Assembly (NCBI GenBank): GCA_009775355.1
Contig: VSPN01000024.1
Location: 1 to 39,221 of the forward strand
Direction of reading: 5' to 3'
Origin: Muribaculaceae bacterium
GTDB lineage: Bacteria; Bacteroidota; Bacteroidia; Bacteroidales; Muribaculaceae
DNA: 39,221 nucleotides
The stretch's first letter is position 1, and the number at the start of each line of letters is the position of its first letter. Position numbers and translations under genes: made by a program. The notes below the pieces were generated by a model. It did not search any database. It had not been told where the DNA came from and saw only the letters and a list, made by a program, of their open reading frames with translations. Shown here piece after piece: positions 1 to 8,259 of this stretch.

Positions 1-1674
1 GAGACCAACCCGACACTTGTGTTCTACTTCATGCACAAGCCTGAAGCTCGCGACTTCTACGTAGAGATTGCGGTCGACGACCAACCCATGAAACTCTTCC
101 ACGAGATAGACCTCGCCGAGAAAGAGGCCGGCAAATGGCACCGCATCGAGATATCGCTCGAAGAACTCCGCAACGCGAAATACTTCCAGTTCGGCTTCAC
201 CGGACACGCCGGTACCGCTGCCAACGATTTCTGCTGCATCGACAACCTGTCTGTGCTCGACCTCAAGGAGAAAGACCTTACATTCATGGATCTGACCGGT
301 CCGACAAAGTCTGATGTCAACGACAGCTTCGATATAGTCGCATCGGTCCGCAACAGCGGCTCGGCTTCAGTAAGCGGCAAAGACTACACAATGCGTCTGA
401 CAGCCAACGGCGAGACAATCATCGAGAAAGAGGGCGTCATCCTCGCGCCATCTCAGGACGCCGACTTAGTGTTCGAGATCACACCGACAGTGGCGAATCC
501 CGAAGAGATGGCGTTCAGCATCGAGATTGTCTACGGCGAGGACGAGAATCAGTCGGACAACAAGGGAGGACTTGTCAATGTGGCGATCATCCACAACACC
601 TTCCCGACAGTAAAAGACCTTTCGGCCAACACTGAAAACGGCGTGACACTTTTCTGGAACGAGCCTTCGGAAGATGAGATACTTCCCGAAAGTGTGACCG
701 AATCATTCGAGACATACCAGACATTCTCCATCAACAATCTTGGCGACTGGAAACTCTACGACGGCGACGCTTGCCCGACAGTGGTCATGGCCACTCCGCT
801 CGGTCAGCTCAATTACCCCAACATCGGTTCTCCGATGGCATGGCAGGTGATGGATCCCCTCCAGGCCAACATCGTCAACGCGGCATGGTATCCGCGCAAC
901 GGCGCGCAGATGCTCGTAGCCTTCCAGGCCTGTGCCAACGGCGGACGTAATGTAGAGTCGAACGACTGGCTTATCTCGCCCGAACTTCACGGTTGCGCGC
1001 AGCGCATATCGTTCCTGGCCTGCACAGGCATGAGCGCTTACTCGCCCGAGATAGTAGACATACTCTATTCGACCACAGGGACAGACATCGACGACTTTGT
1101 CAAAGTGGCCGAGAACGTCGAGATCCCCTACAACTCCGTTGACTGGACAGAACTGATGTTCAATCTTCCGGAAGGCGCACGCCACTTCGCTATCGTCCAC
1201 AAGACAGTGGGCCAGCTCGCGCTCATGATCGATGACGTGACATACATTCCGGCAGGAGCCAAGCGTCAGACTCTCACTCTTACGGGCTACAATGTATACC
1301 GCGACGGAGTCCGCATCACCGACAGCCCCATCAGCGAGACTACATACACAGACAATGATGTGGTCAAGGGCCAGACCTACAAATATCAGGTCAGTGCCAT
1401 GTGGGACAAAGGAGAGTCGCCTCTCTGCGAGGCATACTCGGCCGAGGCAGGATCAGGCGTGACAGGTGTGAGCGGAGATGACATCCGCATCCGTGCCCTG
1501 GCAGGAACTGTCAGAGTGACAGGAGCCGAAGGATTCGGCATCGAGATCTACACCACAGCCGGCATGCGCACAGCATCGATGAAGGCAGAATCGGCGGTGA
1601 CCGACATACGCGTTGCACCTGGCACTTATATCGTGAGAGCGGGCGCCAAGACAGCGAAAGTTCTCGTAAGATGA
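1..1674 (+). CDS. Secreted multidomain protein with choice-of-anchor J domains and type IX-like C-terminus (5' end missing)
   Basis: The reading frame is open from the first base, so the start and any signal peptide lie upstream of the window. The visible 557 residues begin at the end of a jelly-roll (choice-of-anchor J) domain. A CARDB-like repeat (about 90-190) follows, then a second anchor-J unit set in fibronectin-like sequence (about 205-425, with FETYQTF and NDWLISPEL), then an FN3 domain containing GYNVYRDG (about 425-475). The last 75 residues form a compact beta module that includes PGTYIVRAG and ends in AKVLVR, like type IX sorting domains. The protein is probably exported and surface-exposed or released. 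I cannot name a ligand or substrate. A strong terminator follows directly. The domain calls rest on sequence style and familiar motifs only. Confidence 0.8.
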   Translation, partial: ETNPTLVFYFMHKPEARDFYVEIAVDDQPMKLFHEIDLAEKEAGKWHRIEISLEELRNAKYFQFGFTGHAGTAANDFCCIDNLSVLDLKEKDLTFMDLTGPTKSDVNDSFDIVASVRNSGSASVSGKDYTMRLTANGETIIEKEGVILAPSQDADLVFEITPTVANPEEMAFSIEIVYGEDENQSDNKGGLVNVAIIHNTFPTVKDLSANTENGVTLFWNEPSEDEILPESVTESFETYQTFSINNLGDWKLYDGDACPTVVMATPLGQLNYPNIGSPMAWQVMDPLQANIVNAAWYPRNGAQMLVAFQACANGGRNVESNDWLISPELHGCAQRISFLACTGMSAYSPEIVDILYSTTGTDIDDFVKVAENVEIPYNSVDWTELMFNLPEGARHFAIVHKTVGQLALMIDDVTYIPAGAKRQTLTLTGYNVYRDGVRITDSPISETTYTDNDVVKGQTYKYQVSAMWDKGESPLCEAYSAEAGSGVTGVSGDDIRIRALAGTVRVTGAEGFGIEIYTTAGMRTASMKAESAVTDIRVAPGTYIVRAGAKTAKVLVR

Positions 1675-1742
1675 CATGATAATCCACACCCGGCGGAATC
1701 AGATGGTCTCTGATGATCTCTGACACCGCCGGATGACAGACA

Positions 1743-1782
1743 AAGGTTCCGGGCCGCGCGGCCCGGAACCTTCTTGTTTTTA
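1743..1782 (+). terminator. Rho-independent terminator of the secreted-protein gene
   Basis: AAGGTTCCGGGCCGC at 1743-1757 is followed directly by its exact reverse complement (1758-1772), then CTTGTTTTT. The 15-bp GC-rich stem with a T-rich tail lies about 70 bases after the stop codon. Confidence 0.85.
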
Positions 1783-1824
1783 CCTTGTTTTTGCCATGAA
1801 AAAGACTGCAATTTGGAATGCAAA

Positions 1825-1856
1825 TTTGTGGGAATGAAATTTTTTAGTTAATTTTG
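1825..1856 (+). promoter_or_regulatory. Bacteroidetes-type promoter for rpmH
   Basis: TTTG (1825-1828) and TAATTTTG (1849-1856) are separated by 20 bases, matching the Bacteroides primary-sigma consensus TTTG / TAnnTTTG. Transcription would start near 1863, about 60 bases before the rpmH start codon. Confidence 0.75.
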
Positions 1857-1925
1857 CAACCGAATGCGGAAAAGCGTCCATGCGCATGGCATTCTGAATT
1901 TGCAAATTTAAATATTCAATACAAA

Positions 1926-2081
1926 ATGAAAAGGACTTTTCAACCCTCAAGACGCAGAAGAATCAACAAGCACGGTTTCCGTTTGAGAATGGCCACCAAG
2001 AACGGTCGCAAAGTTCTCTCTCGCCGTCGCGCCAAAGGGCGTCTGAACCTCACGGTTTCCGACCACATGTCGGGCAAGTAA
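1926..2081 (+). CDS. rpmH: 50S ribosomal protein L34
   Basis: This 51-residue, strongly basic protein begins MKRTFQPS and carries the family core NKHGFRLRMATKNGRKVL and SRRRAKGR. L34 is a small late-assembly protein of the large ribosomal subunit and normally has 44-53 residues, so the gene is complete. I chose the ATG at 1926 because the family universally starts MKRT(F/Y)QPS. An in-frame upstream extension to 1854 would overlap the promoter. The gene is monocistronic, with its own consensus promoter about 70 bases upstream and a strong hairpin 20 bases after the stop. The usual rpmH-rnpA or dnaA neighbours are absent, which is common in Bacteroidales. Confidence 0.97.
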   Translation: MKRTFQPSRRRRINKHGFRLRMATKNGRKVLSRRRAKGRLNLTVSDHMSGK

Positions 2082-2104
2082 CGCCGAAAGCGTCGATTCA
2101 AAAA

Positions 2105-2140
2105 ATAAACTCCGCAGGGCCCTGCGGAGTTATTTTTTTG
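2105..2140. terminator. Bidirectional terminator between rpmH and the GH3 gene
   Basis: AACTCCGCAGGG (2109-2120) is followed directly by CCCTGCGGAGTT (2121-2132), a perfect 12-bp palindrome. An A-rich run lies on the left and T7 on the right, so it can end rpmH transcripts on plus and the GH3 operon on minus. Confidence 0.88.
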
Positions 2141-2214
2141 TATCAGTTCGCCTGATGCCACTTCCGGCCGGCACACCCCTGACACATTTCTTACACTACA
2201 GACAGACTGCTGCC

Positions 2215-3429
2215 TCAACTGCCCGACACAAGACGCCCCGAAATCTCCTCGGCCTCGCGAGAGCCGAGCGATACAGGCACACTGTCGCGACCCGGTCGGG
2301 AACGCAGGCCGGAGGCTCCTGCCAGATATTTGTAGAAGAGTATGCGACGCACATGAGCGTCTATGCCGGATTCGGTTATCCGGCCAGATATAACGGCCTG
2401 CACCACGCTTTCCACCTCATTGAAAGTAGAAGCCGGAGCCACGATAATGTCCGCACCGGCCATGACGGCGTCAGCCGCTCCATACCCTTCGGCCCCCTTC
2501 ATGTTGAGCGCGTCGGTAAGCACGAGACCCGTGAAACCGAGATCATCGCGGAGCAAATCTGAGATTACAGTCGGCGACACAGCGGCGGGCCGCATGTCGG
2601 GATCGATCGAAGGCACAGCGAGATGCCCCGCCATCACACCCGACAGCCTCTGCTCCACCCATCGGCGGAACGGATAGAGGTCGACCGAATCCATCTCGTG
2701 CAGACTGCGTTCGATAACCCCCTTGCGCTCGTGAGAGTCAGCACTCACCGAACCATGACCCGGGAAGTGCTTTGCCACACTCAGCACATCGCCATCCTCA
2801 AGGCCGCGTGCGTAGGCAAGCGCAAGATCTGCCACCCTCCGGGGATTCTCTCCGAAAGAGCGGCGGCGCATCAGTCCGCCGGGCACAGTGACATCGACCA
2901 CAGGACCGAGCACCATGTCAACGCCGATCAGCCGGCATTCGCGTGCGAGTTCGCGGCCATAATCATACATCAGCTGCTCGTCGGCCTCCGGGCTGATCGA
3001 GCCGTTGGCCGGAAATCCGGGAGCATCGGCGAGACGCATGGCGAGTCCCCACTCGGCGTCGATGGCGACAAACGGCATGACGCGACTCCATGCCGACATC
3101 GAGTCGGCAAGCGCCGACGCACCGCGTGTATCACCCTTAAGCAGCACGATCCCGCCGATACAACTGTCGGCATACTCCCTGACACGCCGTAGAGTCCAGA
3201 GATCGTCGGAAGCGAAGACAGCAGGTAAAAAAAGCTGTGCCACTTTCTGACGCAAGGTCAGGGCGGCACAAACGGAATCCGCCCAGCGGGCGGCATCATC
3301 TGTCATGTCGGACACTACGGCAGTCTGTCCGAGAGGTCCTGACGGAGTCTCCGGCGCGGCGGGACGTCTGCCGCGGCAACCGGCCACGAGCAAGAGAACC
3401 ACCGTCATCCAGAACCACCGCACTTTCAT
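2215..3429 (-). CDS. GH3-family beta-N-acetylhexosaminidase-like lipoprotein
   Basis: A 404-residue protein with a lipoprotein signal peptide: hydrophobic stretch 8-17 and lipobox VAGC with Cys18. It is therefore probably anchored to an envelope membrane. The body is a single glycoside hydrolase family 3 barrel. It carries the NagZ-type signature KHFPGHG (220-226) with DSH at 231-233, where the family's His acts as acid/base, and TDALNM with Asp306 in the place of the catalytic nucleophile. In this family the role is removal of terminal beta-N-acetylglucosamine, often from peptidoglycan fragments or glycans. There is no C-terminal beta-lactamase-like domain, unlike some longer Bacteroidetes homologues. 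It lies 9 bases after the 5'-nucleotidase stop and is probably last in the gpmI operon. Exact substrate is unknown. Confidence 0.88.
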   Translation of the reverse strand: MKVRWFWMTVVLLLVAGCRGRRPAAPETPSGPLGQTAVVSDMTDDAARWADSVCAALTLRQKVAQLFLPAVFASDDLWTLRRVREYADSCIGGIVLLKGDTRGASALADSMSAWSRVMPFVAIDAEWGLAMRLADAPGFPANGSISPEADEQLMYDYGRELARECRLIGVDMVLGPVVDVTVPGGLMRRRSFGENPRRVADLALAYARGLEDGDVLSVAKHFPGHGSVSADSHERKGVIERSLHEMDSVDLYPFRRWVEQRLSGVMAGHLAVPSIDPDMRPAAVSPTVISDLLRDDLGFTGLVLTDALNMKGAEGYGAADAVMAGADIIVAPASTFNEVESVVQAVISGRITESGIDAHVRRILFYKYLAGASGLRSRPGRDSVPVSLGSREAEEISGRLVSGS

Positions 3430-3438
3430 GTCATTCCT

Positions 3439-4998
3439 TCATTTTAGCAAGCTCTTGACATCGCGCACGAAACGGGGATTCGGATCGGAAGCGACAGACA
3501 GCCCGGCTGCCGTGAGACCATTTAGATACTGAAGTATCCTGACGCTGACCTCCTCGTCGTCGCGCCAGATCTCGCGATGACGCTTCATCGGGGTCATGTC
3601 ATCGTTGCCCTCTGCGACATAATCGATCGTCGAGACCACATAACGTCTGTCGGGATCAACTTCGCGGCCATCGACGAGCATTCTCAGGAAGTTACCCGCA
3701 GAATCGGTGACAACACGAACTTCACCGCTGACCGCCTCACCTCCTTTGGGGGCGACCACCTTCATGGTCTCGATCAGATCAGTTCCCGAGATCTCGACAA
3801 GGCGCATCCTGTTGGAAAAGGGAAACGTTGAAAGGATCTGACCTTCGGTGACCGGACCGGCCTGCATGGGCTGGCGTATGCCGCCCACGTTCATAATTCC
3901 GAAAGCGACCGGCTGCACATCCGCTCCGGCACGCCGCAGACTGTCGGCGACAGTGCGGCCATACCAAGCCGCGAAGTCACCTGCCCAGTTGGCGTAGGCA
4001 CCTGTGGATCTCGAGTTCTGCATGTCGTCCGCCGCAAAAGCCACAACCCGCGAATTGACCGAGTCAACCACATGGCGGTAAGGAGCGAGAAACTCCCGCA
4101 TCTCGCGCGAACAAGACTCTTCGGGAAAGCGGTCGGTGACCGGAATATACTCGTAGTCGATCTTTCTGTCGCTGAAATCCGACAGATCAAGCTTGATGTA
4201 ACCGACATTCCTGCCATACTTGCCGGTCTGGGCAACGAGCACATCGCGTCCCTCGGCATTGGGAATCCAATATGGAGTCTTGTCGGGAGTGGCCGGATCG
4301 ACAAACGTATGCGAATGGCCGCCGATAATTATGTCTATATCCTTGCTCGCACGGGCAAGGTCTATATCATCGGTCTTGCCGTTCGCCACCTCGTAGCCTA
4401 TGTGGGTCACGGCCACGACAAGATCGCAGCCTTTCTTCTTCAGCAAAGCCGCGGTCTCGTTTGCCACAGGAATAATATCCTTGAAAACCATCCCCTTGTA
4501 ATTCTCCTCGGAGATCAGGCTTGCAGGATCTACGTTAAGTCCGATTATGCCGACCTTACGACCGCCGATCTTCTTTATGACATAGGGCCGGAAGAGACCT
4601 TTGGCCGGAGTGGCGGTAAAATCGTAGTTGGCCGACAGTCGCGCGCCACGCACGGTCTTCCAGTACTTCGCGAGTTCGTCAAGGCCGTTGTCGAACTCAT
4701 GGTTTCCGAGTATCCTCACGTCATAGTCCATCATGTTGAAGAGCGGATACTCCACATCCCCTTTGAAGAACTTGAAATAAAGGGTGCCCTGCACCATGTC
4801 GCCGGCGTCGATGAGCAACACATTCTTCTCGGCATTCCTGACCGAGTCGATTATGGCCATGCGCGGAATGATTCCGCCGGTGCCGTCGGGTGCGGAGTCT
4901 ATGTTGGAATGTGTGTCGTTGGTGTGCAGAAGCACAAGGCTCTGTGCCGCTGCCGGGAGGCAGAGGGACAGAGCCATTGAAAGAAGTATTTTTTTCAT
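3439..4998 (-). CDS. Periplasmic 5'-nucleotidase / metallophosphatase
   Basis: A 519-residue protein with a cleavable signal peptide (MKKILLSMALSLCLPAAAQ). The N-terminal calcineurin-type phosphoesterase domain has all the metal-binding motifs: HTNDTH (25-30), DAGD (64-67), GNHEFD (98-103), THIGYE (198-203) and GGHSHTF (226-232). The C-terminal half (about 310-510) is the 5'-nucleotidase substrate domain, with NVGGIR and FPFSNRM. The family hydrolyses nucleoside 5'-monophosphates or related phosphoesters in the periplasm to salvage nucleoside and phosphate. Both domains are on one chain, whereas some Bacteroidetes split them into two adjacent genes. It lies 19 bases after gpmI and 9 bases before the GH3 gene, so co-transcription is likely. 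The precise substrate (AMP, UDP-sugar or other) cannot be read from sequence. Confidence 0.92.
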   Translation of the reverse strand: MKKILLSMALSLCLPAAAQSLVLLHTNDTHSNIDSAPDGTGGIIPRMAIIDSVRNAEKNVLLIDAGDMVQGTLYFKFFKGDVEYPLFNMMDYDVRILGNHEFDNGLDELAKYWKTVRGARLSANYDFTATPAKGLFRPYVIKKIGGRKVGIIGLNVDPASLISEENYKGMVFKDIIPVANETAALLKKKGCDLVVAVTHIGYEVANGKTDDIDLARASKDIDIIIGGHSHTFVDPATPDKTPYWIPNAEGRDVLVAQTGKYGRNVGYIKLDLSDFSDRKIDYEYIPVTDRFPEESCSREMREFLAPYRHVVDSVNSRVVAFAADDMQNSRSTGAYANWAGDFAAWYGRTVADSLRRAGADVQPVAFGIMNVGGIRQPMQAGPVTEGQILSTFPFSNRMRLVEISGTDLIETMKVVAPKGGEAVSGEVRVVTDSAGNFLRMLVDGREVDPDRRYVVSTIDYVAEGNDDMTPMKRHREIWRDDEEVSVRILQYLNGLTAAGLSVASDPNPRFVRDVKSLLK

Positions 4999-5017
4999 TT
5001 TACGCTACATGCGGACG

Positions 5018-6529
5018 TCAATAACTGATGAGGACATCGCCGGTCATGGCTTCTGGCTTCGGCAGCTCCATGAGCTTCAGGAGCGATGGTGCCACATCGG
5101 CAAGGCGTCCGTTCCTGAGAACGGCCTCTGGGTGCGAGCCGATATAGATGAAGGGCACTGGATTGAGCGAATGCGCGGTGTTGGGAGTGCCGTCGGCGTT
5201 GAGGGCGTGGTCGGCATTGCCGTGGTCAGCTATGATGATTGTCTCGTAGCCGTGAGCGCGGGCAGCCTCCACTGTCTTCGCGACGCACTTGTCGAGAGTC
5301 TCGACAGCCTTCTGGATGGCGGGGTAGACTCCGGTGTGACCCACCATGTCGCCGTTGGCGAAATTGACCACGATGAAGTCATATTTCTCGGAATCGATCG
5401 CCTCGACGAGCTTTTCGGTCACCTCGGGAGCGCTCATCTCGGGCTGGAGGTCGTAGGTCGCCACCTTTGGCGAGGGAACGAGTATGCGGTCCTCGCCGCT
5501 GAAGGGAGTCTCGCGACCGCCGTTGAAGAAGAAAGTGACATGGGCGTACTTCTCGGTCTCGGCTATATGAAGCTGAGTCTTGCCGTTGGCAGCCAGATAC
5601 TCGGCGAGCGTGTCGGGTACGTCAGACTTGTTGAAGAGAATCTTGACACCTTTGAACGAATCATCGTAGGGAGTCATGCAGTAGTACTGCAGATCCGGAA
5701 TGGGGTTCATGCCGTCTTCCGAATGCTGCGTGAGCACGGTGGTGAGTTCCTTCGCGCGGTCATTGCGGTAGTTGAAGAAGATCACTACGTGTCCTGCGCC
5801 GATGCGTCCGTCAACGCGGTCGTTGACGATCGGCTTGATGAATTCGTCGGTCACACCCTCGGCATAAGACTCCTCGACGGCCTTGACCATGTCGTCGGCA
5901 TGTTTGCCTTCGCCGTAAACGAGAAGATTGTATGCCTCCTTGAGGCGTTCCCAGCGCTTGTCGCGGTCCATGGCGTAATAGCGGCCGATCACGGAAGCGA
6001 TCACACCCGCGCTGTTCGCGCAGTGGTCCTGCACCTCGCGCAGGAAACCGGCACCGCTGCGGGGGTCGGTGTCGCGGCCGTCCATGAAGGCATGGATGAA
6101 GACCTTGTCAAGACCGTAACCCTTGGCGGTATCGCAGAGGGCATAGAGATGGTCGAGCGACGAATGCACGCCACCGGCCGAGGTCAGACCCATGAAATGC
6201 ACCGGCACGTTGTGGTTGCGGGCATAGGTGAAAGCCTCGACGATCTCGGGATTTGAGGCAAAAGAACCGTCGGCGATGGCGCGGTTGATCTTCACGAGAT
6301 CCTGATACACGACGCGGCCCGCGCCGATATTGAGGTGTCCGACCTCGGAGTTGCCCATCTGGCCGTCGGGCAGACCCACATCCTCGCCGCTTGCCTGAAG
6401 CTGCGAGTGGGGGAAGTCACGGACCAGACGGTCCATGTATGGAGTAGGCGTATTGAAGATGGCGTCATCTTTCTGGTGATCGCCGATGCCATATCCGTCA
6501 AGGATAATGAGTAATGCTTTTTTTGACAT
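5018..6529 (-). CDS. gpmI: 2,3-bisphosphoglycerate-independent phosphoglycerate mutase
   Basis: A 503-residue cytoplasmic enzyme that interconverts 3- and 2-phosphoglycerate in glycolysis and gluconeogenesis using two Mn ions. It has the N-terminal metal motif LIILDGYG (Asp11), the phosphoserine loop GQMGNSEVGH (Ser61, matching Ser62 of the Geobacillus enzyme), the HAFMDGRD segment, the RYYAMDRDKRW segment and C-terminal IIADHGNAD. I start it at the ATG at 6529 (MSKKALL), which gives the usual family length. A GTG 45 bases upstream would add an unconserved 15-residue tail. It is first in a probable gpmI-nucleotidase-GH3 operon. The nearest consensus promoter (6704-6735) implies a leader of about 170 bases. 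Confidence 0.96.
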   Translation of the reverse strand: MSKKALLIILDGYGIGDHQKDDAIFNTPTPYMDRLVRDFPHSQLQASGEDVGLPDGQMGNSEVGHLNIGAGRVVYQDLVKINRAIADGSFASNPEIVEAFTYARNHNVPVHFMGLTSAGGVHSSLDHLYALCDTAKGYGLDKVFIHAFMDGRDTDPRSGAGFLREVQDHCANSAGVIASVIGRYYAMDRDKRWERLKEAYNLLVYGEGKHADDMVKAVEESYAEGVTDEFIKPIVNDRVDGRIGAGHVVIFFNYRNDRAKELTTVLTQHSEDGMNPIPDLQYYCMTPYDDSFKGVKILFNKSDVPDTLAEYLAANGKTQLHIAETEKYAHVTFFFNGGRETPFSGEDRILVPSPKVATYDLQPEMSAPEVTEKLVEAIDSEKYDFIVVNFANGDMVGHTGVYPAIQKAVETLDKCVAKTVEAARAHGYETIIIADHGNADHALNADGTPNTAHSLNPVPFIYIGSHPEAVLRNGRLADVAPSLLKLMELPKPEAMTGDVLISY

Positions 6530-6703
6530 TTTATATATGTGTGAATATTGTTTATGCATAAGGGAGTGAAGCACGCGGACAAGATGTCATGAACTTAGCG
6601 CCCCACAGATTAAACAACCGGAAAGCGGGTAAATGTTGACAATAAACTGTAATGATTCTCTGCAACATCACGCGGACCGCACTGACAATGCGGAACCGCA
6701 ATG

Positions 6704-6735
6704 CAAAATTAACAAAATTTCCCGGATGCGGCAAA
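6704..6735 (-). promoter_or_regulatory. Bacteroidetes-type promoter upstream of gpmI
   Basis: On the minus strand, TTTG (6735-6732), 20 bases, then TAATTTTG (6711-6704) is an exact consensus match. Predicted start is near 6697. The 6530-6842 gap between gpmI and rplS otherwise holds only the gpmI leader and the hairpin at 6788-6818. Confidence 0.7.
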
Positions 6736-6787
6736 TCATGCGGATGAGATGACATGAGTGTGCCGTGACGGATGCCATGATAGTGCG

Positions 6788-6818
6788 ACGGCCCGGACTG
6801 CGGTGCAGACCGGGCCGT
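6788..6818 (-). terminator. GC-rich hairpin after rplS, possible terminator
   Basis: ACGGCCCGG (6788-6796) pairs with CCGGGCCGT (6810-6818). The stem extends inward by CTGC/GCAG past one mismatch. There is no T-run on either side, so it may be a pause, a transcript-stabilising stem or a Rho-assisted terminator. Confidence 0.5.
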
Positions 6819-6842
6819 TGTGTGGTATTTCGGGAAACCGGA

Positions 6843-7208
6843 TTATTTGTCCGCTTTCTTGACGATGCGCTCTTTGATACGGGCTTTTTTGCCGGTGAGT
6901 TTGCGCAGGTAATACAGTTTGGCGCGACGCACCTTACCGTACTTGTTGACAGTGATCGACTCGATGAAGGGAGATTCCATCGGGAAGATACGCTCAACGC
7001 CGATACCGTCGGAGATCTTGCGGACAGTGAAGCGCTTCTTGTCGCCGTGGCCGTTGATCTTGATCACAACGCCGCGATACTGCTGGATACGCTCCTTGTT
7101 ACCCTCCTTGATACGATATGCGACAGTGATTGTGTCGCCGGGGCCGAATTCATCACGATTTTTCTGGGGGACAGCAAATGCCTCCTCTGCGATTTTAATT
7201 AAGTCCAT
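6843..7208 (-). CDS. rplS: 50S ribosomal protein L19
   Basis: A 121-residue basic protein matching L19 throughout: FGPGDTITVAYRIKEGNKERIQ, YRGVVIKING, FTVRKISDGIGVERIFP, SPFIESITV, and the C-terminal RRAKLYYLR. L19 sits at the subunit interface of the large ribosomal subunit. Family length is 115-120, so it is complete. Here it stands alone with its own promoter and is not in the rpsP-rimM-trmD-rplS order of proteobacteria. It is divergent from folP across about 170 bases, and its leader is about 65 bases. Confidence 0.97.
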   Translation of the reverse strand: MDLIKIAEEAFAVPQKNRDEFGPGDTITVAYRIKEGNKERIQQYRGVVIKINGHGDKKRFTVRKISDGIGVERIFPMESPFIESITVNKYGKVRRAKLYYLRKLTGKKARIKERIVKKADK

Positions 7209-7280
7209 TTGGCTATATCTTTTTAATTATTTGCAATTTAATAAGCCACCATGTCTTACCAGAGATTGCAAAACCGGATG

Positions 7281-7312
7281 CAAAGTTACATAATTTATTT
7301 CATATAAGCAAA
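7281..7312 (-). promoter_or_regulatory. Bacteroidetes-type promoter for rplS
   Basis: On the minus strand, TTTG (7312-7309), 20 bases, then TAACTTTG (7288-7281) is an exact consensus match. Predicted start is near 7274. Confidence 0.75.
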
Positions 7313-7328
7313 AAAAGTGCTAAATTCG
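7298..7328 (+). promoter_or_regulatory. Possible weak promoter for folP-cdaA
   Basis: TAAATTCG (7321-7328) differs from TAnnTTTG at one base, and TTTC lies 19 bases upstream (7298-7301). It overlaps the rplS promoter on the other strand. Position fits folP, but both boxes are imperfect. Confidence 0.35.
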
Positions 7329-7377
7329 CGTGATGAAGCCGCATGGCCGGCTTCGCTAACCGAAACTCACACCCGAC

Positions 7378-8259
7378 ATGGTATTGAATATTAAAGGGAG
7401 GCTCACTGAATTCGCGCGCCCGGCAGTAATGGGGATAGTCAATGTGACCCCCGACAGTTTCTACGAAGGAAGCAGGACCGGTGTCGGACAGGTCACCGAC
7501 AGAGTGGCGCGGATGCTCGACGAGGGAGCGGACATCATCGACATCGGAGGCTACTCCACCCGACCCGGAGCTGCGGAAGTGAGCGCGGCCGATGAACTGG
7601 GGCGTCTACTTCCGGCGGTCGATGAGATACGCCGGCGGTTTCCCGATATTCCGCTGTCGGTCGACACGTACCGTGCGGCTGTTGCCGCGGAGTGCCTGGC
7701 ACACGGAGCCGATATCGTCAACGACATAGGCGGCGGCGATCTCGACACAGAGATGTTTGAAACCGTAGCCGAGGCACGCGCCCCCTACATCCTGATGCAC
7801 ATGCGCGGCACTCCTGCCACCATGCAGACGATGACCGATTACGAAGACGTGGCGGCCGACGTGCTCCGGGACCTGGCGTTCAAGACCGACAGGCTTCATC
7901 AGCTCGGAGTCTGCGACGTGATAATCGACCCCGGATTCGGATTCGCCAAGACCACCGACCAGAACTACCGTCTGCTCGGAGCACTCGGAGCTCTGCGCGA
8001 ACTGGGCTGCCCGCTGCTTGCGGGCATCTCGTGCAAGACCATGATATGGAAGGAACTCGGCATCACGCCCGACGAGTCGCTCAACGGCACCACCGCCCTA
8101 AACATGATCGCCCTCATGAACGGAGCAGACATACTGCGTGTGCACGATGTGAAGGAATGCGCCGAGACCGTGCGCCTTTACGAGGCCTACCGCCGCAATC
8201 TGCCTGGCGAGACCCATGTGATCTCAGTATCGACTCCACCGCCAACACCTGCCTCATGA
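7378..8259 (+). CDS. folP: Dihydropteroate synthase
   Basis: A 293-residue TIM-barrel enzyme that joins p-aminobenzoate to dihydropterin pyrophosphate in folate synthesis and is the target of sulfonamides. Motifs in order: MGIVNVTPDSF (18-28), IIDIGGYSTRPGA (53-65), LSVDTY (93-98), NDIGG (115-119), LMHMRGTP (139-146), IIDPGFGFAKT (182-192), GISCKTMI (216-223), NGTTALN (236-242) and RVHDV (254-258). In most family members the GISCK segment reads (G/L)SRK. The Lys is kept (220), but the Arg before it is Cys219 here. The stop overlaps the cdaA start (ATGA, 8256-8259), so the two are translationally coupled, an arrangement found in other Bacteroidetes. Confidence 0.96.
   Translation: MVLNIKGRLTEFARPAVMGIVNVTPDSFYEGSRTGVGQVTDRVARMLDEGADIIDIGGYSTRPGAAEVSAADELGRLLPAVDEIRRRFPDIPLSVDTYRAAVAAECLAHGADIVNDIGGGDLDTEMFETVAEARAPYILMHMRGTPATMQTMTDYEDVAADVLRDLAFKTDRLHQLGVCDVIIDPGFGFAKTTDQNYRLLGALGALRELGCPLLAGISCKTMIWKELGITPDESLNGTTALNMIALMNGADILRVHDVKECAETVRLYEAYRRNLPGETHVISVSTPPPTPAS

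Noticed and set aside
4072..4980. Plus-strand 302-residue open frame
   Set aside because: It lies opposite the 5'-nucleotidase, which has a full set of metal motifs and a signal peptide. The plus frame has no recognisable domain and is a shadow of codon bias.
4784..6256. Plus-strand 490-residue open frame
   Set aside because: It is antisense to gpmI and the nucleotidase start. Its Val/Gly/His-rich composition is typical of the complement of a real gene, and it has no motif.
6501..6600. Possible riboswitch in the gpmI leader
   Set aside because: I could not identify any known riboswitch core or convincing long-range pairing, so only the long leader is reported.
6552..6755. 67-residue minus-strand frame upstream of gpmI
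   Set aside because: Its start lies upstream of the predicted transcription start, and it has no motif or coding signature.
8031..8255. Upstream extension of cdaA to an ATG at 8031
   Set aside because: It lies wholly inside folP in another frame. The extra residues are unconserved, and the ATG at 8256 gives the standard CdaA start.
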